This document shows positions 1 through 12,695 of a DNA stretch of 64,000 nucleotides, piece by piece. Source of the DNA: Neurospora tetrasperma FGSC 2508 (taxonomy: Eukaryota > Ascomycota > Sordariomycetes > Sordariales > Sordariaceae); the NCBI RefSeq assembly GCF_000213175.1, contig NW_009799179.1:4176858-4240857 (forward strand), in the 5' to 3' direction. A model generated the notes under the pieces. That model did no database searches, was not told where the DNA came from, and saw only the letters and a list, made by a program, of their open reading frames with translations. Position 1 is the stretch's first letter, and each line of letters begins with the position of its first letter. A program made the position numbers and the translations under genes.

Positions 1-2960
1 GTATATTCTTATTATAATATAAAAGCTAGTACGGACGATTTATTTATTGGAAGAATAATAGTAATATTAATAATAGATATAAAAAATAATTATTAGGTTG
101 TAGGAGTAAAGTTAGGATACTAATAAATAATAGGAGTGTAGATACTATATAATATATTCTTATATAACCGCATACCTTAGGGAATAAAGAATTCTATAAT
201 AATATATATTCGGATAAAAGATATAGTATTCGGAATTTACCTACCGAGGATAGTAATTCCAAATAGAAATATATACGGGGAATATAGTAATCTAATAAAC
301 AGATTCCGAAAGAATAGTAGAATCGACTTCGATGCAATATATAATTAAGTAGAATTGAAAGTAAGTAAGCTAAGTAATAAAGAAATCTAATAATTAAAGA
401 GAAAAGGGAAGGAGATATTGTACTTCTTAGTAGAATTATTTATTCTAAGGTATAATATAGATTTAACGAATATACTCTCAATTTATATTGATAATTATTA
501 TATAGCCAATATGGATTTTTAAATATATTTATAGTTTTTATTCGAAAAATACTTCCCCTAAATTACTTTTAGACTAATTCTATTAGTAGGCAAGAAGATA
601 AAATTATTTATAAAGAATATAGAGACGCTAGGTTTCTATATTCGGGATGGGAAAATCTTATTAGCTAAGAAGTATAAACAAAAATTCCGTAAGTAAGCGG
701 ATAAGTAGAAAAGAAAACCCCTAAAAATATAGGAAGAAGTCTAATAATTAATATATCTAACCTTATTCGTTTGTAAACATATCCTGGGGCGAATAGGTTT
801 AATACGGGTATTATATAACGCCTTTTATATTCGGATTTTAAAAAAGATAGTAAAAGGGGGGAAATTAATATAAATAGAAGTAATTAAAAGAGAAAACCCG
901 GAGTGGGAGAAAATATAAATAATAATAGTAAAAAGTATTCACGAAATAATTAAAGATAACGTACTAATCGGCGTCGATTATAAATAGAGAATTTATATTG
1001 CGTTAAATATAAATAAAATAGGAATAGGCGTAGTAATATTTTAAATTAATAACAAAGACCTAGTAAAAGAATATAATAAAAAGAAATATTGGAAGGATAT
1101 TAAGATTAATACGTTTATATTTTAGAATCTAACGGATATAGAATCCCAATATAGTAACCCGAAGAGGGAAATATTAGTAATAGTAAAAGCGTTGAAAGAG
1201 ACCTAATAAATAATTTAGACTTTAGAATTCCCAATATATATTTATACCGACTATATATTTATTATTAATACTATAATATAAAGTTAACAATTTATTTTAA
1301 AGTAGCGAAATAGATAAATATAGTAATAGGATTTAACGTTAGCTTCTATTACCGTTTAAATACGGATAAAATTATTAGAATTATTAATAGTTCATTACAA
1401 TTAACACTAAAATTATATAATCCTCTTAGAATAAACTTAGGAAGGGAATTTCTAATGAGGGGAATATTTATTGGGCTAAAGAATATTATACTATTATTTT
1501 TATTTAGAATAGGGAATATTATAGATTTAAAATATTCGGAGCTGGGAGGGTTAGAATAGTATAGAAATATTATTACTTGGCTAATTGTAGGAAATAAAGG
1601 TCTAAAATATTAAGAAAAGCCGGATAGGAGAAAAATTAAAAATAGAATAACCCGATTCTATCTATTGGAAGGGAAATTATTAAAGTTTAATATTAATAAC
1701 GCTTTAGTAGAATATATAATCCCTAGGGAATGGGAATAAATTCTACGAAAAGTATATAATAAATATAAATACTATTCGATTGAAACTATATTCTGAAAGA
1801 TCCGTAAAAGATTCTAGTAACCAACTAGAGTAGCTGATATTATTAATTATTATTAAACCTACTAAATTTATTAATAATATTTGAAAAAGAAATTAATAGC
1901 CGCCTTAAGAGCTATTTCTATTTTCTAATCTATAGTTTTATTTAGTATTAACTTTTTAGGACCGATCTCTCTGAAGGGGGTAGGGGGGAAAGGATATATT
2001 TTAATTGGCGTTGATTACTTCTCCTATTTTATTTTGGCTATAATGTTGGAAGAGGCTACGGCTTTAGTAGTTACTAATATATCATTATATATATAATTCC
2101 TAATTTTAGGATAGTCCTAACGGACTTATTCGGATAATAGGAGGTATTTTCGAAATACAGTATTATAAATTATCCTAACTAATTATAAGATAGAAATATT
2201 ATTTGGTCTAATAACGAACCCTAAATTAATAGGCTTAATAGAGAAATATATAGGATTAATTATTAATTAATTACGGAAATAGGCAATGTTTTAGGAGGGG
2301 AGAGAATTTGAAATTTGGCTGGCTGTACTCCTATTTATTATTAGTAAACTAAATGCTAAATTCGTATCAAATATTAGTATAATACTTTTTAAAGCGATAT
2401 TAAGGTTGTAGCTGGAATATATCGAATTTACTGACGAGACGACTAAATAATGCGAAATCTTAACATAAGAGCCAATTAAAGATAGGGAATCTTTTAATAA
2501 AGTATTTGCTTTTATAAATAAGAGAGAAAAGGATAGAGTTAAAATAGAGGATATATATATATATTGAGAGTAACGAAGAATAGGGATGAGAAGCCGAAGA
2601 GATAATTTAGTGTAGGAGACTAGGTTTGGGAGTAGAATCGGGATAAATCTCATTCTAAATTTAAGCTAATATAAGTAGGACCGTAGGTTATAACGGAAAT
2701 TGTAACGCTATAAATATATAAAGTGAGATACGTTAATGGTAGAGGAGTAAGAAGGAAATTATATGTAGATTATATTAAAGAATATTGGGAGCGTGTGGAG
2801 TGGGTTGAAGAAGACTCTTTACAAGATATGGAGGAGGTGGATGTAGTATTGTTTGAGGAGCTGAAGAAATAGATGGCTAAAGAGACAGGGATTGAGGAGG
2901 GGATTTCACTTTATCCGGAAGCTCGGGTTGAAATTGTTTAGATTCAAGATGACGAGGGTT
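1..2960 (+). mobile_element. RIP-mutated relic of a Ty3/Gypsy-like LTR retrotransposon (pol region), cut by the window edge
   Basis: This stretch is extremely rich in TA dinucleotides and poor in CA and TG, unlike everything after about 2.95 kb. That is the signature of repeat-induced point mutation, which Neurospora applies to duplicated DNA. Pol-like parts lie in the order RNase H-like (about 960-1270), integrase core-like (about 1980-2200) and a post-integrase domain (about 2590-2790). That order fits the Ty3/Gypsy family; the reverse transcriptase part to the left is too decayed to place with confidence. The copy is clearly broken, with many breaks, and is a fossil. The left end lies outside the window. 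The right end is unclear, and a remnant of the 3' LTR may run to about 3.15 kb. RIP acts within a sexual cross, so its mutation load cannot date the insertion. Confidence 0.85.
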
Positions 2961-3383
2961 TTTGGTGGAGGAGTTTTGCTTCGAGGACGAAGCTATTTTG
3001 AGAAGGGTTGGGAGGGTGCTGAGACCCACTTGTTGTGTGTTACGTGCACAGGCCACTCTTAGCCTATTTAAGTTAGCTTGGAGGGGGTCTCTTCAGATCC
3101 TCTCCTCTTTCTACTCTTTAGCCGACTTTGAACCAATGAGAAATCATCACTTTTTAGTTCCATTGCGCCACTTCGGTCCTTCCTCCCAAGACCAAATACC
3201 AAATGCCAAGGCGTCATCGGAGTGGCGCCCGGGCTGCATGAGTGCTGCGCGAAGCCCCAATGCATGCTACCTCTACGATCCAGAATGGATGTTTGGCATT
3301 CGTTGGGCATTTCGCGGGTTGCATCGATGCATCCTTTTTCCGTCTTCCACCATCTGATTGCTAGACTAACATCCATACGTCTT

Positions 3384-3404
3384 TCGTCGTCGTCGTCGTC
3401 GTCG
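3384..3404 (+). repeat. TCG trinucleotide microsatellite, seven units
   Basis: Seven consecutive TCG units are readable directly. On the minus strand the run would encode poly-Asp in an open frame that I do not consider a gene. Confidence 0.9.
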
Positions 3405-3864
3405 ACTACCATAAAGCATTGGAGCGCAGAGCTCTGAAACATTGGCAGACGGTAAAGCGACGGAAACTCCGAAAGAAACAAGTGACGAAGGGAAGCGAGA
3501 ACGGGAGTGCCGGAATTGATCACCCGGACTGACTGGGCTGTGTGACGGAGAAACTCGAATCGCCAGCTTTTTAGCCCGGAGGAGCCAAACAAGAACTAGA
3601 GGTAGTAGTCACGTCCTGGACGGCGTCAGCAAAGACCCTGAGTTCGGGTACAACCACGAGACCTTACTTACCTTATCTCTTACACTATCTCATTGCCTTT
3701 TTCGTCACGTACAACCTTTTTTTGCCCCTGTTCTTTCGCTTCAACGTTATAGTCCTGCTCTGCCCCTCCGCAACGATCACCTCGCTTCCACGTAGGAAGA
3801 AACTAGCCTGGGACAGACGGGCGACAAACTACGAGCTAACGGCCCTCGCTGTCATCACACCTTG

Positions 3865-3891
3865 ACCTCTCTACCTCTACCTCTACCTCTA
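3865..3891 (+). repeat. Imperfect ACCTCT hexamer repeat
   Basis: Four near-identical copies of a pyrimidine-rich hexamer lie about 0.75 kb before the PX gene start codon, in the presumed promoter or leader. Confidence 0.8.
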
Positions 3892-4646
3892 TTGTACTGT
3901 ACCCCTCGTTACCTCCTTTCCTGGTGTTGGCTAAAGACCTGCCGCCCGTCATCTAACGGGAAAGAGTTGGAACTTTGTTTGTCGTGTTGGTGTTGAGCCT
4001 GCCAACTTTTGGTTGTTCCTACCAGCTCTTACCATTTACCTACCTATATACTTGCTACCAATACACCGCCTTTCAGCCAAATAGACCTCGCCTTTTCCGT
4101 CTTTCGTCCAGTCCTGACCGACCTCTCGTTTAAGAGCCAGCCCCAGTGGTGAACACTTCTTACGCAAAGGCACCAGCTTCCCTCCGTCAACTCCAGTTCA
4201 GTTTGAGCAAACACCACTCAGTCTTTTGGCCGCCATACCTGAACCAAGCCACACAGTAGGTATCTCACCTACAACCAAGTTCCTTTTTCGGACACTGGCA
4301 CACGAACAAGACTGCGCCGAGCATTACAAGAACGACAACACCCATACGCGCCATAAGCCAAGAGGTGCAACACTGCCCACAAGCCTGCGCAACCCCATAT
4401 CTTACCTTGGCTGCCCCACCAAAGCATACGTAAGGGACTCTATTTGAGGCAGGGCCCGGCACTCTCATACTACATACCAAGTCTCGCCGCGCGGCAAGCA
4501 TATCATCTACATACAACGACTCGTACCGTATATAATCCCGAGAACATCTCTCCTCTCTCATTCCAAATATCGAGAGCCTCAAACTGATGAACGAGGGTTC
4601 TTGCAATAGTGCCTACTAGTCGAACACAATACCCCTTCCGGCAAGC

Positions 4647-7600
4647 ATGTCATCGAATTCCGCCGAAATCGGCGAACTGTCACCACAGCAGCAGAACAAG
4701 GAAGCCCAGAGCAATGGCAGCTCCGCCGTAGAGCCCAGCAATGCTTTGTCCAGCGGTCTTCCTACCCGCTCAGCAGTCCCAGCTCCGCTTACAGCAAACA
4801 AAAGCCCGGCGGTCGATGGACAACAGGATAACCAGGCGCTGGGATCTCCACGACATATGTTGACGGGAAAACAAGAACACTGTAGGTGGATGTGCTGGTT
4901 TTGCCCCTTTTGAAGGAATACCTATCCCTTTGCCGAAATAAAACTACACCCGGGAGCACATCTGATCTGGAGGAAGCCTCTGACTAACGATCCACCCAAC
5001 CCTTGGAACAGATCTCAAGCGGGAACTCGTCTCGGAGCAGGTAAAATGGGAGATTTCGGAGCTGAACTCGCCAACCGCCTTGCGACGCTTTGGAGCCCCC
5101 TTCAAGTCCGACCTTGGGGAGATCTCGCCGCTGGATTCTGAGCTGCCGATCCTACGGTACATCTTCGTACACCATGTTCGCGAGTTCCCTTTTCTCGACA
5201 AGGCGAAAGAGAAGGAGTTCTGGCAGGATAAGTTGCAAGTGGTATGGTTTCCCGTCCTTTTGGTCCTCCTACGAAGGCACTGCGACCCCGAAAAGAAGAA
5301 GAAAAACATACGTCATGGATTGGGCTTCTTGCTGACAACAATTCGGAAACATGATAGTTTCTCGAATCCTTTGCGAGCAAGAACATCTCATCATCGGAAG
5401 ATCGCCTCGAAGAAACGAAGCGCAGGAAGCTCGCGTTGAAAGCACAGAAGTTGGTCGAGTTGATGATGGTGTCAGGTGTCCGTACATCTTCTGGGTTTGA
5501 GGAGAGGATACGGTTCTCCGAGCTGGAAATCGTGGACGCAAACGCAATTGATACCGGGGTTCTCTCTTCCATGCCAGAGGGCAACTACTTGCATGGGTGG
5601 GATGTCAACATCGCCGGAGTTCGCATAACCTCGATTAAGCGAAATATCCGGTACCATAAGCATGCTGTACGTCTCGCCTTTTGGATAACTGTGGTGAGGA
5701 TCCCCAGACTGACACCAGGCAGGAATTCTTGCTTCGGGTAAAACGAAAAGGAGAAAAGGAATACTTCGTTGGAAGGCGGTACGGGGACTTCAGCAAACTT
5801 TACAAGAATCTTCGGCTCGAGTTGCCCGGCAAAGTCCTCCCCGTTCTTCCCAAGAAGAACAAGACGAGCACGACAGCAACGGGCCTTTTTGGTGGTGGGG
5901 ACGACTCGGAGGTTTCGTCTATATCATCTGGTTCTACACAGATGGTTAGTAAGGATGCTCAACCGAACGGCGAGAGCGGGAGCACGGGCGGTGTCTCGAG
6001 GTTTCTTTCTGTGAGAGGTGAGTCATTGTCTTATGATGCGGCTACGAGAACATGAAGCTTACCGGTTTTTAGAGCATCGCCGTACAGGCTCGTCGTCTTC
6101 TAGGCGATCATCTCCTCGTCGGTCTGTGGACGATCACAGGTTGGATAGCCCGAGGAAAGAAGAGGTCTGTGCCACTTTTGATACCTTACAAGAGTTAATG
6201 GCTAACACTCTTCGTAGAACGTAACGCTCTTCCGCGAGAGCCAAAGGATATCCCTCCGCGCCTTCCTGCGCACCCTACTACAAAACCCACAGATTGCTCA
6301 TACAAAAGCCATATCAGACTTTTTGACCAATAATCCTACAACCCTCAAAGATGAGGATTTGGAGGACATTGTCCGTCGAAAGAAGATGGATGAGAAGAGG
6401 GTGGAGGAGCAGAAGAAGTTTTATGAAATCGCCCGGAAGCGAGCGGCGGATTTGGATGTTTACATGGAAAAGTAAGTCTCATGCGGATGAAGTCAGGGAT
6501 TCCAGTGCTGACAATAACGTCTTGTAGGTTCCGACAAGATATCGTTGAACATAACGGGTTGACCAATTTGTTCAAGGAAATCAAAGAGAAGGAAACCATT
6601 CAGGATCTTAGCATCCAGTACCAGAAGTTTGCCGAGTGGCTACGGATAGAGGTCGCTGCCACGATATACCACCTGTTCCTCGCCGAAGACAACTCGCCTG
6701 AGCTGTTTGCCCAAGCGAAGAAGATACATTCTTTGATTCCCTACACGATTATGAAGAACGTCATTAGGATCGCCAACCCCGCCGCCGTCATGTCCAACGT
6801 TCTCGATATCTTCCTGGCTCAACCTTTCGGTACCAGGTCCTTGATGCAACGCATATTCTCCCTGACCCTGAACGACGGCATCAGGAGCGTTCAGAAATCT
6901 ATAGACGCGCTCGCTGCCAAGATCGGCGACCCCGTGTTTGTGGACAAGCTTAAGCAGTTTTCAGATGCCGACGAGCCCCTTAAACTTGCGATCAGGGAGG
7001 AGGCTGTCCAAGACGATGTCGACATTATCGTTGCGATCCTGCGATCAGAGCAGATCTACCCGGCTCTCAATGCTGACCAGGTTACGCGACTGTACAATGC
7101 ATATGTGGCTTTCAACAGTGCGGTTGAGAACGTGGACGAGGAGCTCAAGCAGGGCGCTCAGCTCTTCTCGTATCTCAAGCAGCTCATGAAGCTCTATCTC
7201 AGACAGAGGGACAAGTCTATGATGCTCAATCTTATTGAGGAACCTGTCACCCTGCAGCTGTTCAGAGATCTGTTCACAATCTTCTATGAGCCGCTTGTCA
7301 GGGTGTACAAGTCGGCGAATGTCTACAACAGCGTCACCGACTTTGCGGTGTTCGTCGATGACCTAATTCAGGTTGTTGAGAAATGTCGGGATCAGGATGC
7401 GTCTGCGGATCCTAACCAGACCGTGCAGGCGTTCATCGATTTGTGCCAACGCCACGAACAACACTTTTACAAGTTCGTCCACGAAGTTCACACGCATGAC
7501 AACGGCTTGTTTACTCAGCTGATGGGCTGGATTGAGGGCATCCTTGAGTTCCTACGTCACGGACCAAAGAACGGCACGCTGGATATCAACGCGTTGTTCG

Positions 7601-8019
7601 AGGGAGCGGTGCAAAGCGGCGCAATTGACCATGACAAGGCGATAGACGAGATCAACAAGCTGATCGCGTGGCAGGAAGCCCGCAAAAAGTGGCACCAGGA
7701 CAAGACTCGCCAGAAGATGGCGGCAGAAGGAGGTAGCATGGGTATTGACGCGGTGCCTGGAGGGTTCAGCGCCAGCGACTTTGGCCTGGACCAGATGGAC
7801 CTGGAGGACATGCAGTACGAAGACGACCTGTCGGACTCGGAGGCGGAACAGGAAGTTCAGGAGGAGATGGACCCCATCGATGCCGAGCGGAGAAGGAGGG
7901 CCAAGAAGCAGGACCGTCTACGGCGGAACGCCGGAGAGCCCACGAAGCCGGAGGTTTCGGAGGTCCACAAGCTCAAGGACGACTTTTTGGCAAAGCTGAG
8001 ACAGGTACTTGCCCAGTAG
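4647..8019 (+). CDS. PX domain protein with PX-associated (PXB) and DUF3818 regions
   Basis: Seven exons join in frame: 4647-4881, 5012-5241, 5358-5666, 5723-6017, 6073-6164, 6218-6471 and 6528-8019, giving 968 residues. A disordered N-terminus is followed by a PXB-like helical region (about residues 78-220). The PX domain (about 230-425) carries the basic GRRYGDF motif that contacts phosphoinositides. It is interrupted by a Ser/Gly-rich insert of roughly 80 residues between its proline-rich loop and its last helices. The long helical part after about residue 470 matches the DUF3818 type, and the C-terminus is acidic then basic. The architecture resembles S. cerevisiae YPR097W, a phosphoinositide-binding protein of endomembranes. 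I infer a peripheral membrane role in trafficking or lipid handling. The fifth exon (92 nt) uses a weak GTCTGT donor and is the least certain part. Confidence 0.87.
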
Positions 8020-8612
8020 TGCAGTGCAGTCTAGTCTCGTGTGATCTGGTGTAGAGGGCTTGCGGGTGAGTCACAACTCTACAACGTATTTTACTGATAC
8101 AAGTCAAATGACAATAGAGTAATGATTATCGCCATCATCCCAAAGGCAAAGTATGGTAATGGGGTGTTTCGGGATCAAGGAACTTCAGAGAGAAACACAA
8201 GTGAGGGTTCTCCGGCATGAGCCGGGCGAACCGGACAGGGATACCGGCGAAATTTACGATACAGAGCAAAACGTACACGGATTTCTCGGGTATAGCATGA
8301 CATCACTGGCGATGTGTTTGGAATAAAGATGAGGAAGGAGAGCAATGATGCCTCAGTTGGTAGTAGTTTGAGTGGGGAAGAATGCGAGTAGCATAGCACC
8401 TAATGTCCTGTAGTTCTTTTCATAACGTTTCAAATAATGTCTGTAATATCTCGTTATAAACCTACCATGTACATGTTCTTGGGATGTCCCGGATGACGGG
8501 TGTTGTACACTAAGTACTATGCTACACTACAGGACGACAACGTTCAGGGGTTTGTTCGATTTGGCTGTCCGTGAGTGGTTCATAATTGGCATGCCGAGGA
8601 TAAAGATTTGGC
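8020..8612. other. 3' flank of the PX gene
   Basis: I see no coding region. It contains the presumed 3' UTR of the upstream gene and ordinary spacer up to the inverted-repeat element. Confidence 0.5.
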
Positions 8613-8615
8613 TTA

Positions 8616-9007
8616 GGGTGTGTCCGATACAGCAGTAAATGGCACCAGTAAATATCTTGGCAGGTTGTGGAAGTACAAACGTCGAAAAAATAGTCAGTGC
8701 ATTTACGAAAAGGCATTTCCGCACCTCCAAAGGTCCGGAAACAATCTTCTGTAAATTTGGCCTGCCAAGACCTTCTGAACCAACCACATGCCACGAATCC
8801 ATGATAGTGGAGTAATGCAGCCGCCAAGCCATTTACTGGTCCAACGAGAGCTTGGAAAATCTTGAGAAATTGTTAGAGAATACACCGGGTAAGTGACTTT
8901 CGTAGGAAATTAACCCATTTTTGTCGAAGTACCTTACACGGACCACAGCTCTCTCTGATTTACGGATTCCATTTACTGGGCCATTTACTGCTGTGTCGGA
9001 CACACCC
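8616..9007. mobile_element. 392-bp non-autonomous DNA transposon (MITE), probably PIF/Harbinger-like
   Basis: The ends form terminal inverted repeats of about 37 bp beginning GGGTGTGTCCGA, with one substitution and one single-base indel between the two arms. A TTA trinucleotide lies directly outside each end (8613-8615 and 9008-9010) in the same orientation, as expected for a 3-bp target duplication. TTA or TAA duplications are typical of PIF/Harbinger elements. The motif CCATTTACTG recurs inside: inverted at 8633-8642 and in part at 8645-8653, direct at 8829-8838, 8969-8978 and 8981-8990. These look like subterminal transposase-binding repeats. No transposase frame is present, so movement would need a transposase supplied elsewhere. 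Confidence 0.8.
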
Positions 9008-9010
9008 TTA

Positions 9011-10058
9011 GAAGGACGACCCCACTGTAGAGGCACCGCCTGCACATGTTTTTGGATACACCTCCAGCGAATCTCGAGTCGGCGCCCACAACAATGACAA
9101 CGTGACCTGTCTTTGAAAGTAAGATGGAAGACGTCGTCATGGGGTTGGAGGGCTAGAGACGAGAGCCTTCTGGAGCAACAACAACAACAACGGCGAGAGA
9201 AAGAAGGAGATGCGCCGGGTTTGGAAGTTGCCGTCTCTTAGATCTCTCGGGTCTCTGCAGGGAACAGAGATCACGGGCATCATCCGAGGCTAACACGCCA
9301 TTGGCCCTGGCTGCGCGTTCGCCAGCCTACGGTAAGAACAAAGTGGAAGCCAGGCACTGATCGCTGTGTAGAGGGTTAGGGGTTTGTCAGCATCCGGATC
9401 GTTGAGGCTCGACAGGGCAGCTTGTGGAGGGGCACGGAAGAGCAGACGGCGACCCTCGACGGGGCGGCGGTTGACGGTGGAGCCAGACGTAGCGCGGGCC
9501 ACATGCCGGCAACTCGGGTAATACATTATTTGTGATTGGTCGGCTCTTTGGTCGAGTGAGTGCGGATCGGGTCTTGGAATCGTCGAAACCGAAACTGCCC
9601 TGCATGGACGTCCTTTTGTCTGACAGTGGCAAGCCCACTTTTGGGTCGTGCGGAAGTGGAAGGTAGGTATCTTTCAGTGAGGATGGATGTGGTTGCGGTG
9701 CCCGTTCGGCAAGCAAGGGAACTGGAGGTGCTCTCGAGTCCAACAGGCCAAAGTGCCACTGGGTCGGCTTGAGTGAGTGAGGTGTGGGTGTAGAAGCCAA
9801 TTGTCAAATATTTGCTACGTGACCCCGACTCCCGAGCCCGTAGGGAAATTCGCAATTGTAATAATCCAACCCGGGCCACGCCGTCCACCACGACCACCAC
9901 CACCACCACTACCCACTCCATTCCCGTCGTACCCGTCCATCCTACCACTACCTACCTATCCCCAAAAACCCACCATCCCGTCCCGCCCGTCCTCCCCCCC
10001 TTCGACACCTCACCTACTCACCTATTGACTGTCAGTAGTAGTGAAGTGTTGTTGAACA
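9011..10058. other. Promoter and leader region of the SDH1 gene
   Basis: There is no convincing gene. The open frames on both strands are low-complexity readings of Pro/Thr/Val-type sequence. Visible features are a CAA run near 9180, a GGGTTAGGGG motif at about 9373-9382 and a CCA-rich run at about 9889-9915 shortly before the SDH1 start codon. Confidence 0.5.
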
Positions 10059-12602
10059 ATGTCCTCTTTGGCTTGGAGAAAGTTGGCTGCGGCGCCCACG
10101 GTGAGTGCTTTTCCTGTTCATTCAACTGGACCTCGGTGCTGTTTTGCGTGCGCGCATTGGCACCCTTGCAGAGCCGAGGAACAAAAGCGGGGAGAAATCA
10201 GGTCGTGAGGAAGAGGAGGAGAGAGAATGAAGCTCTTCGGGGTCTACAGTCGCGGTATTAGAGAGACAGGAAGCGCAGCAGTCTACATACACCGAGAGAA
10301 AAGAACATTGTCACTGACCAGAGTCTCGTCTTCACCAGCTCGCGCGTGCCGCCAGCAGAGTCCAGAACAGAGCCTTTTCCTCGACAAGGCCGGCCGGTGA
10401 GTCCGAAGCATCCCGTCCTCCCACCCTCCGATCTCCCCGTTCCGCCTTCCGCCGTCGCACGCACTGCGCTTCACGGATGCCGCAAAGGGTACTATCTATG
10501 TTCACCCAAGGCTAACCGGCGACATCACAGCCCGCGTCATCGCTCCCGGTCCTCTCCGTGCTAAGGAGGCTTCTCCCCATCTCAGCAGCAAGTACCATGT
10601 CATCGTACGTGATATCCCATGCTATCCGATCACATGGAAAATCCCGCCAAAGAGGTGTTGACACGATCTCCCCTTTCTCAGGACCACGAGTACGATGCCA
10701 TCGTTGTCGGTGCCGGCGGTGCCGGTCTCCGTGCCGCTTTCGGTCTCGCCGAGGCCGGCTTCAACACCGCCTGCATTTCCAAGCTCTTCCCCACCAGATC
10801 TCACACCGTCGCTGCCCAGGGTGGTATCAACGCTGCGCTCGGCAACATGCACGAGGATGACTGGAGGTGGCACATGTACGACACCGTCAAGGGCTCCGAC
10901 TGGCTCGGTGACCAGGATGCTATTCACTACATGACCCGCGAGGCTCCCGCCTCCATTGTCGAGCTCGAGAACTACGGCTGCCCCTTCTCCCGTACCGAGG
11001 ACGGCAAGATGTAAGTCTCTAACCCGGGAAACCGTGCTGTCCGGAGCGCCCGAGGATGATTGCTTACAGTCTACCCTCTACAGCTACCAGCGTGCTTTCG
11101 GTGGTCAGTCCAAGGAGTTCGGCAAGGGTGGCCAGGCCTACCGCTGCTGCGCTGCTGCCGATCGTACCGGCCACGCTCTTCTCCACACCCTCTACGGCCA
11201 GTCTCTCCGCCACAACACCAACTACTTCATCGAGTACTTCGCCGTCGACCTGATCATGCAGGATGGCGAGTGCCGTGGTGTCCTCGCCTACAACCAGGAG
11301 GACGGCACCCTCCACCGTTTCCTCGCCAACAACACCGTCCTCGCCACCGGTGGATACGGACGCGCCTACTTCTCCTGCACTTCCGCCCACACCTGCACCG
11401 GTGACGGTTCCGCCATGGTTGCCCGTGCCGGTCTCCCTAACCAGGATCTCGAGTTCGTCCAGTTCCACCCTACCGGTATCTACGGCGCCGGCTGCTTGAT
11501 CACCGAGGGTGCTCGTGGTGAGGGTGGTTACCTCCTCAACTCTGAGGGTGAGCGTTTCATGGAGCGTTATGCCCCTACCGCCAAGGATCTCGCCTCCCGT
11601 GATGTCGTTTCCCGCTCCATGACCATGGAGATCCGCGAGGGCCGTGGTGTCGGCCCCGAGAAGGACCACATCTACCTCCAGCTCAGCCATCTCCCCGCCG
11701 AGATTCTCGCCGAGCGTCTCCCCGGTATCTCTGAGACCGCCGGTATCTTCGCTGGTGTCGATGTCCGCAAGCAGCCCATCCCCGTCCTCCCCACCGTTCA
11801 CTACAACATGGGTGGTATCCCCACTCGCTACACTGGTGAGGTTCTTACCGTCGATGAGCAGGGCAACGACAAGGTTGTCCCTGGTCTCTTCGCTTGCGGT
11901 GAGGCTGCTTCCGTCTCTGTCCACGGTGCTAACCGCCTTGGTGCCAACTCTCTTCTCGACTTGGTCGTCTTCGGCCGTGCCGTCTCCCACACCATCCGTG
12001 ACAAGTTCACTCCTGGCTCTAAGCTGAAGCCCATTGAGGCCGATGCCGGTTCCGAGTCCATCGAGGTCCTCGACAAGATCCGCACTTCCGACGGCCCCAA
12101 GAGCACCGCCGAGATCCGCCTCGCCATGCAGAAGACCATGCAGCGCGACGTCTCCGTCTTCCGTACCCAGGAGTCCCTTGACGAGGGTGTTGAGAAGATC
12201 ACCCAGGTCGACCAGATGTTCGACCAGGTCGGCATCAAGGACCGCTCCATGATCTGGAACTCTGATCTCGTCGAGACCCTTGAGCTCCGCAACTTGCTCA
12301 CTTGCGCGTAAGTGGCCCCTGCGATGATTTTGAAAAAAAAAAAAAGAATGGTGAACAGATACTGATGAAATTGCGAATACAGCACCCAGACCGCCGTCTC
12401 CGCCGCCAACCGCAAGGAATCTCGTGGTGCCCACGCCCGTGAGGATTACCCCGAGCGTGACGACAAGAACTGGATGAAGCATACCCTCTCTTGGCAGAAG
12501 CAGCCCCACGGCAAGATCGAGCTCGGTTACCGCCGTGTCATTGACACTACCCTTGACGAGAAGGAGTGCCCTCCTGTTCCTCCTTTCAAGCGTGTCTACT
12601 AA
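10059..12602 (+). CDS. sdh1: Succinate dehydrogenase flavoprotein subunit, mitochondrial (complex II)
   Basis: The product oxidises succinate to fumarate with covalent FAD and passes electrons to the iron-sulphur subunit at the inner mitochondrial membrane. Six exons join in frame (10059-10100, 10339-10396, 10531-10604, 10682-11010, 11084-12307, 12383-12602) to give 648 residues, the usual family length. The first two exons (14 and 19 codons) encode an Arg/Ala/Ser-rich import presequence ending near RAFSST. Exon 4 starts the FAD fold ([19 protein letters not shown]) and has the SHTVAAQGG motif containing the FAD-linked histidine. Exon 5 has HPTGIYGAG, the catalytic [12 protein letters not shown] region and [13 protein letters not shown]. 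Strong third-position C/G bias marks it as highly expressed and explains the long antisense frame. The upstream start was chosen because only it supplies a presequence in frame. Confidence 0.97.
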
Positions 12603-12695
12603 AGAACTCAACGACTGCGCGATTTATGATACGAATTCGATAATGGAGTCGTGTTTTATCCGCTGAAGAAAAAACGTTCTTCATAAGTTATAACC

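Larger units (their letters stand above)
2961..4646. other. Intergenic region and probable 5' leader of the PX-domain gene
   Basis: Base composition returns to the genomic norm. Open frames on both strands here lack recognisable domains and I do not call them genes. The region holds a TCG microsatellite at 3384-3404 and an imperfect ACCTCT hexamer run at 3865-3891. The pyrimidine-rich sequence from about 3700 to 4300 looks like a fungal promoter and long leader. Confidence 0.5.

Noticed and set aside
2291-2653. 120-codon minus-strand frame inside the relic
   Set aside because: It is an antisense reading of TA-rich retroelement DNA and has no independent support.
3068-3592. 174-codon minus-strand frame with a poly-Asp run
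   Set aside because: The Asp run comes from the TCG microsatellite and the remainder lacks recognisable structure; part may be retroelement flank.
9387-9948. Minus-strand frames upstream of SDH1
   Set aside because: They are Pro/Thr- or Val-rich readings of CCA-type repeats in the promoter.
11064-12611. 515-codon open frame antisense to SDH1
   Set aside because: It mirrors the highly biased codons of SDH1 exons 5-6, giving a Gly/Val/Asp/Leu-rich product without domains; it also reads across the SDH1 introns.
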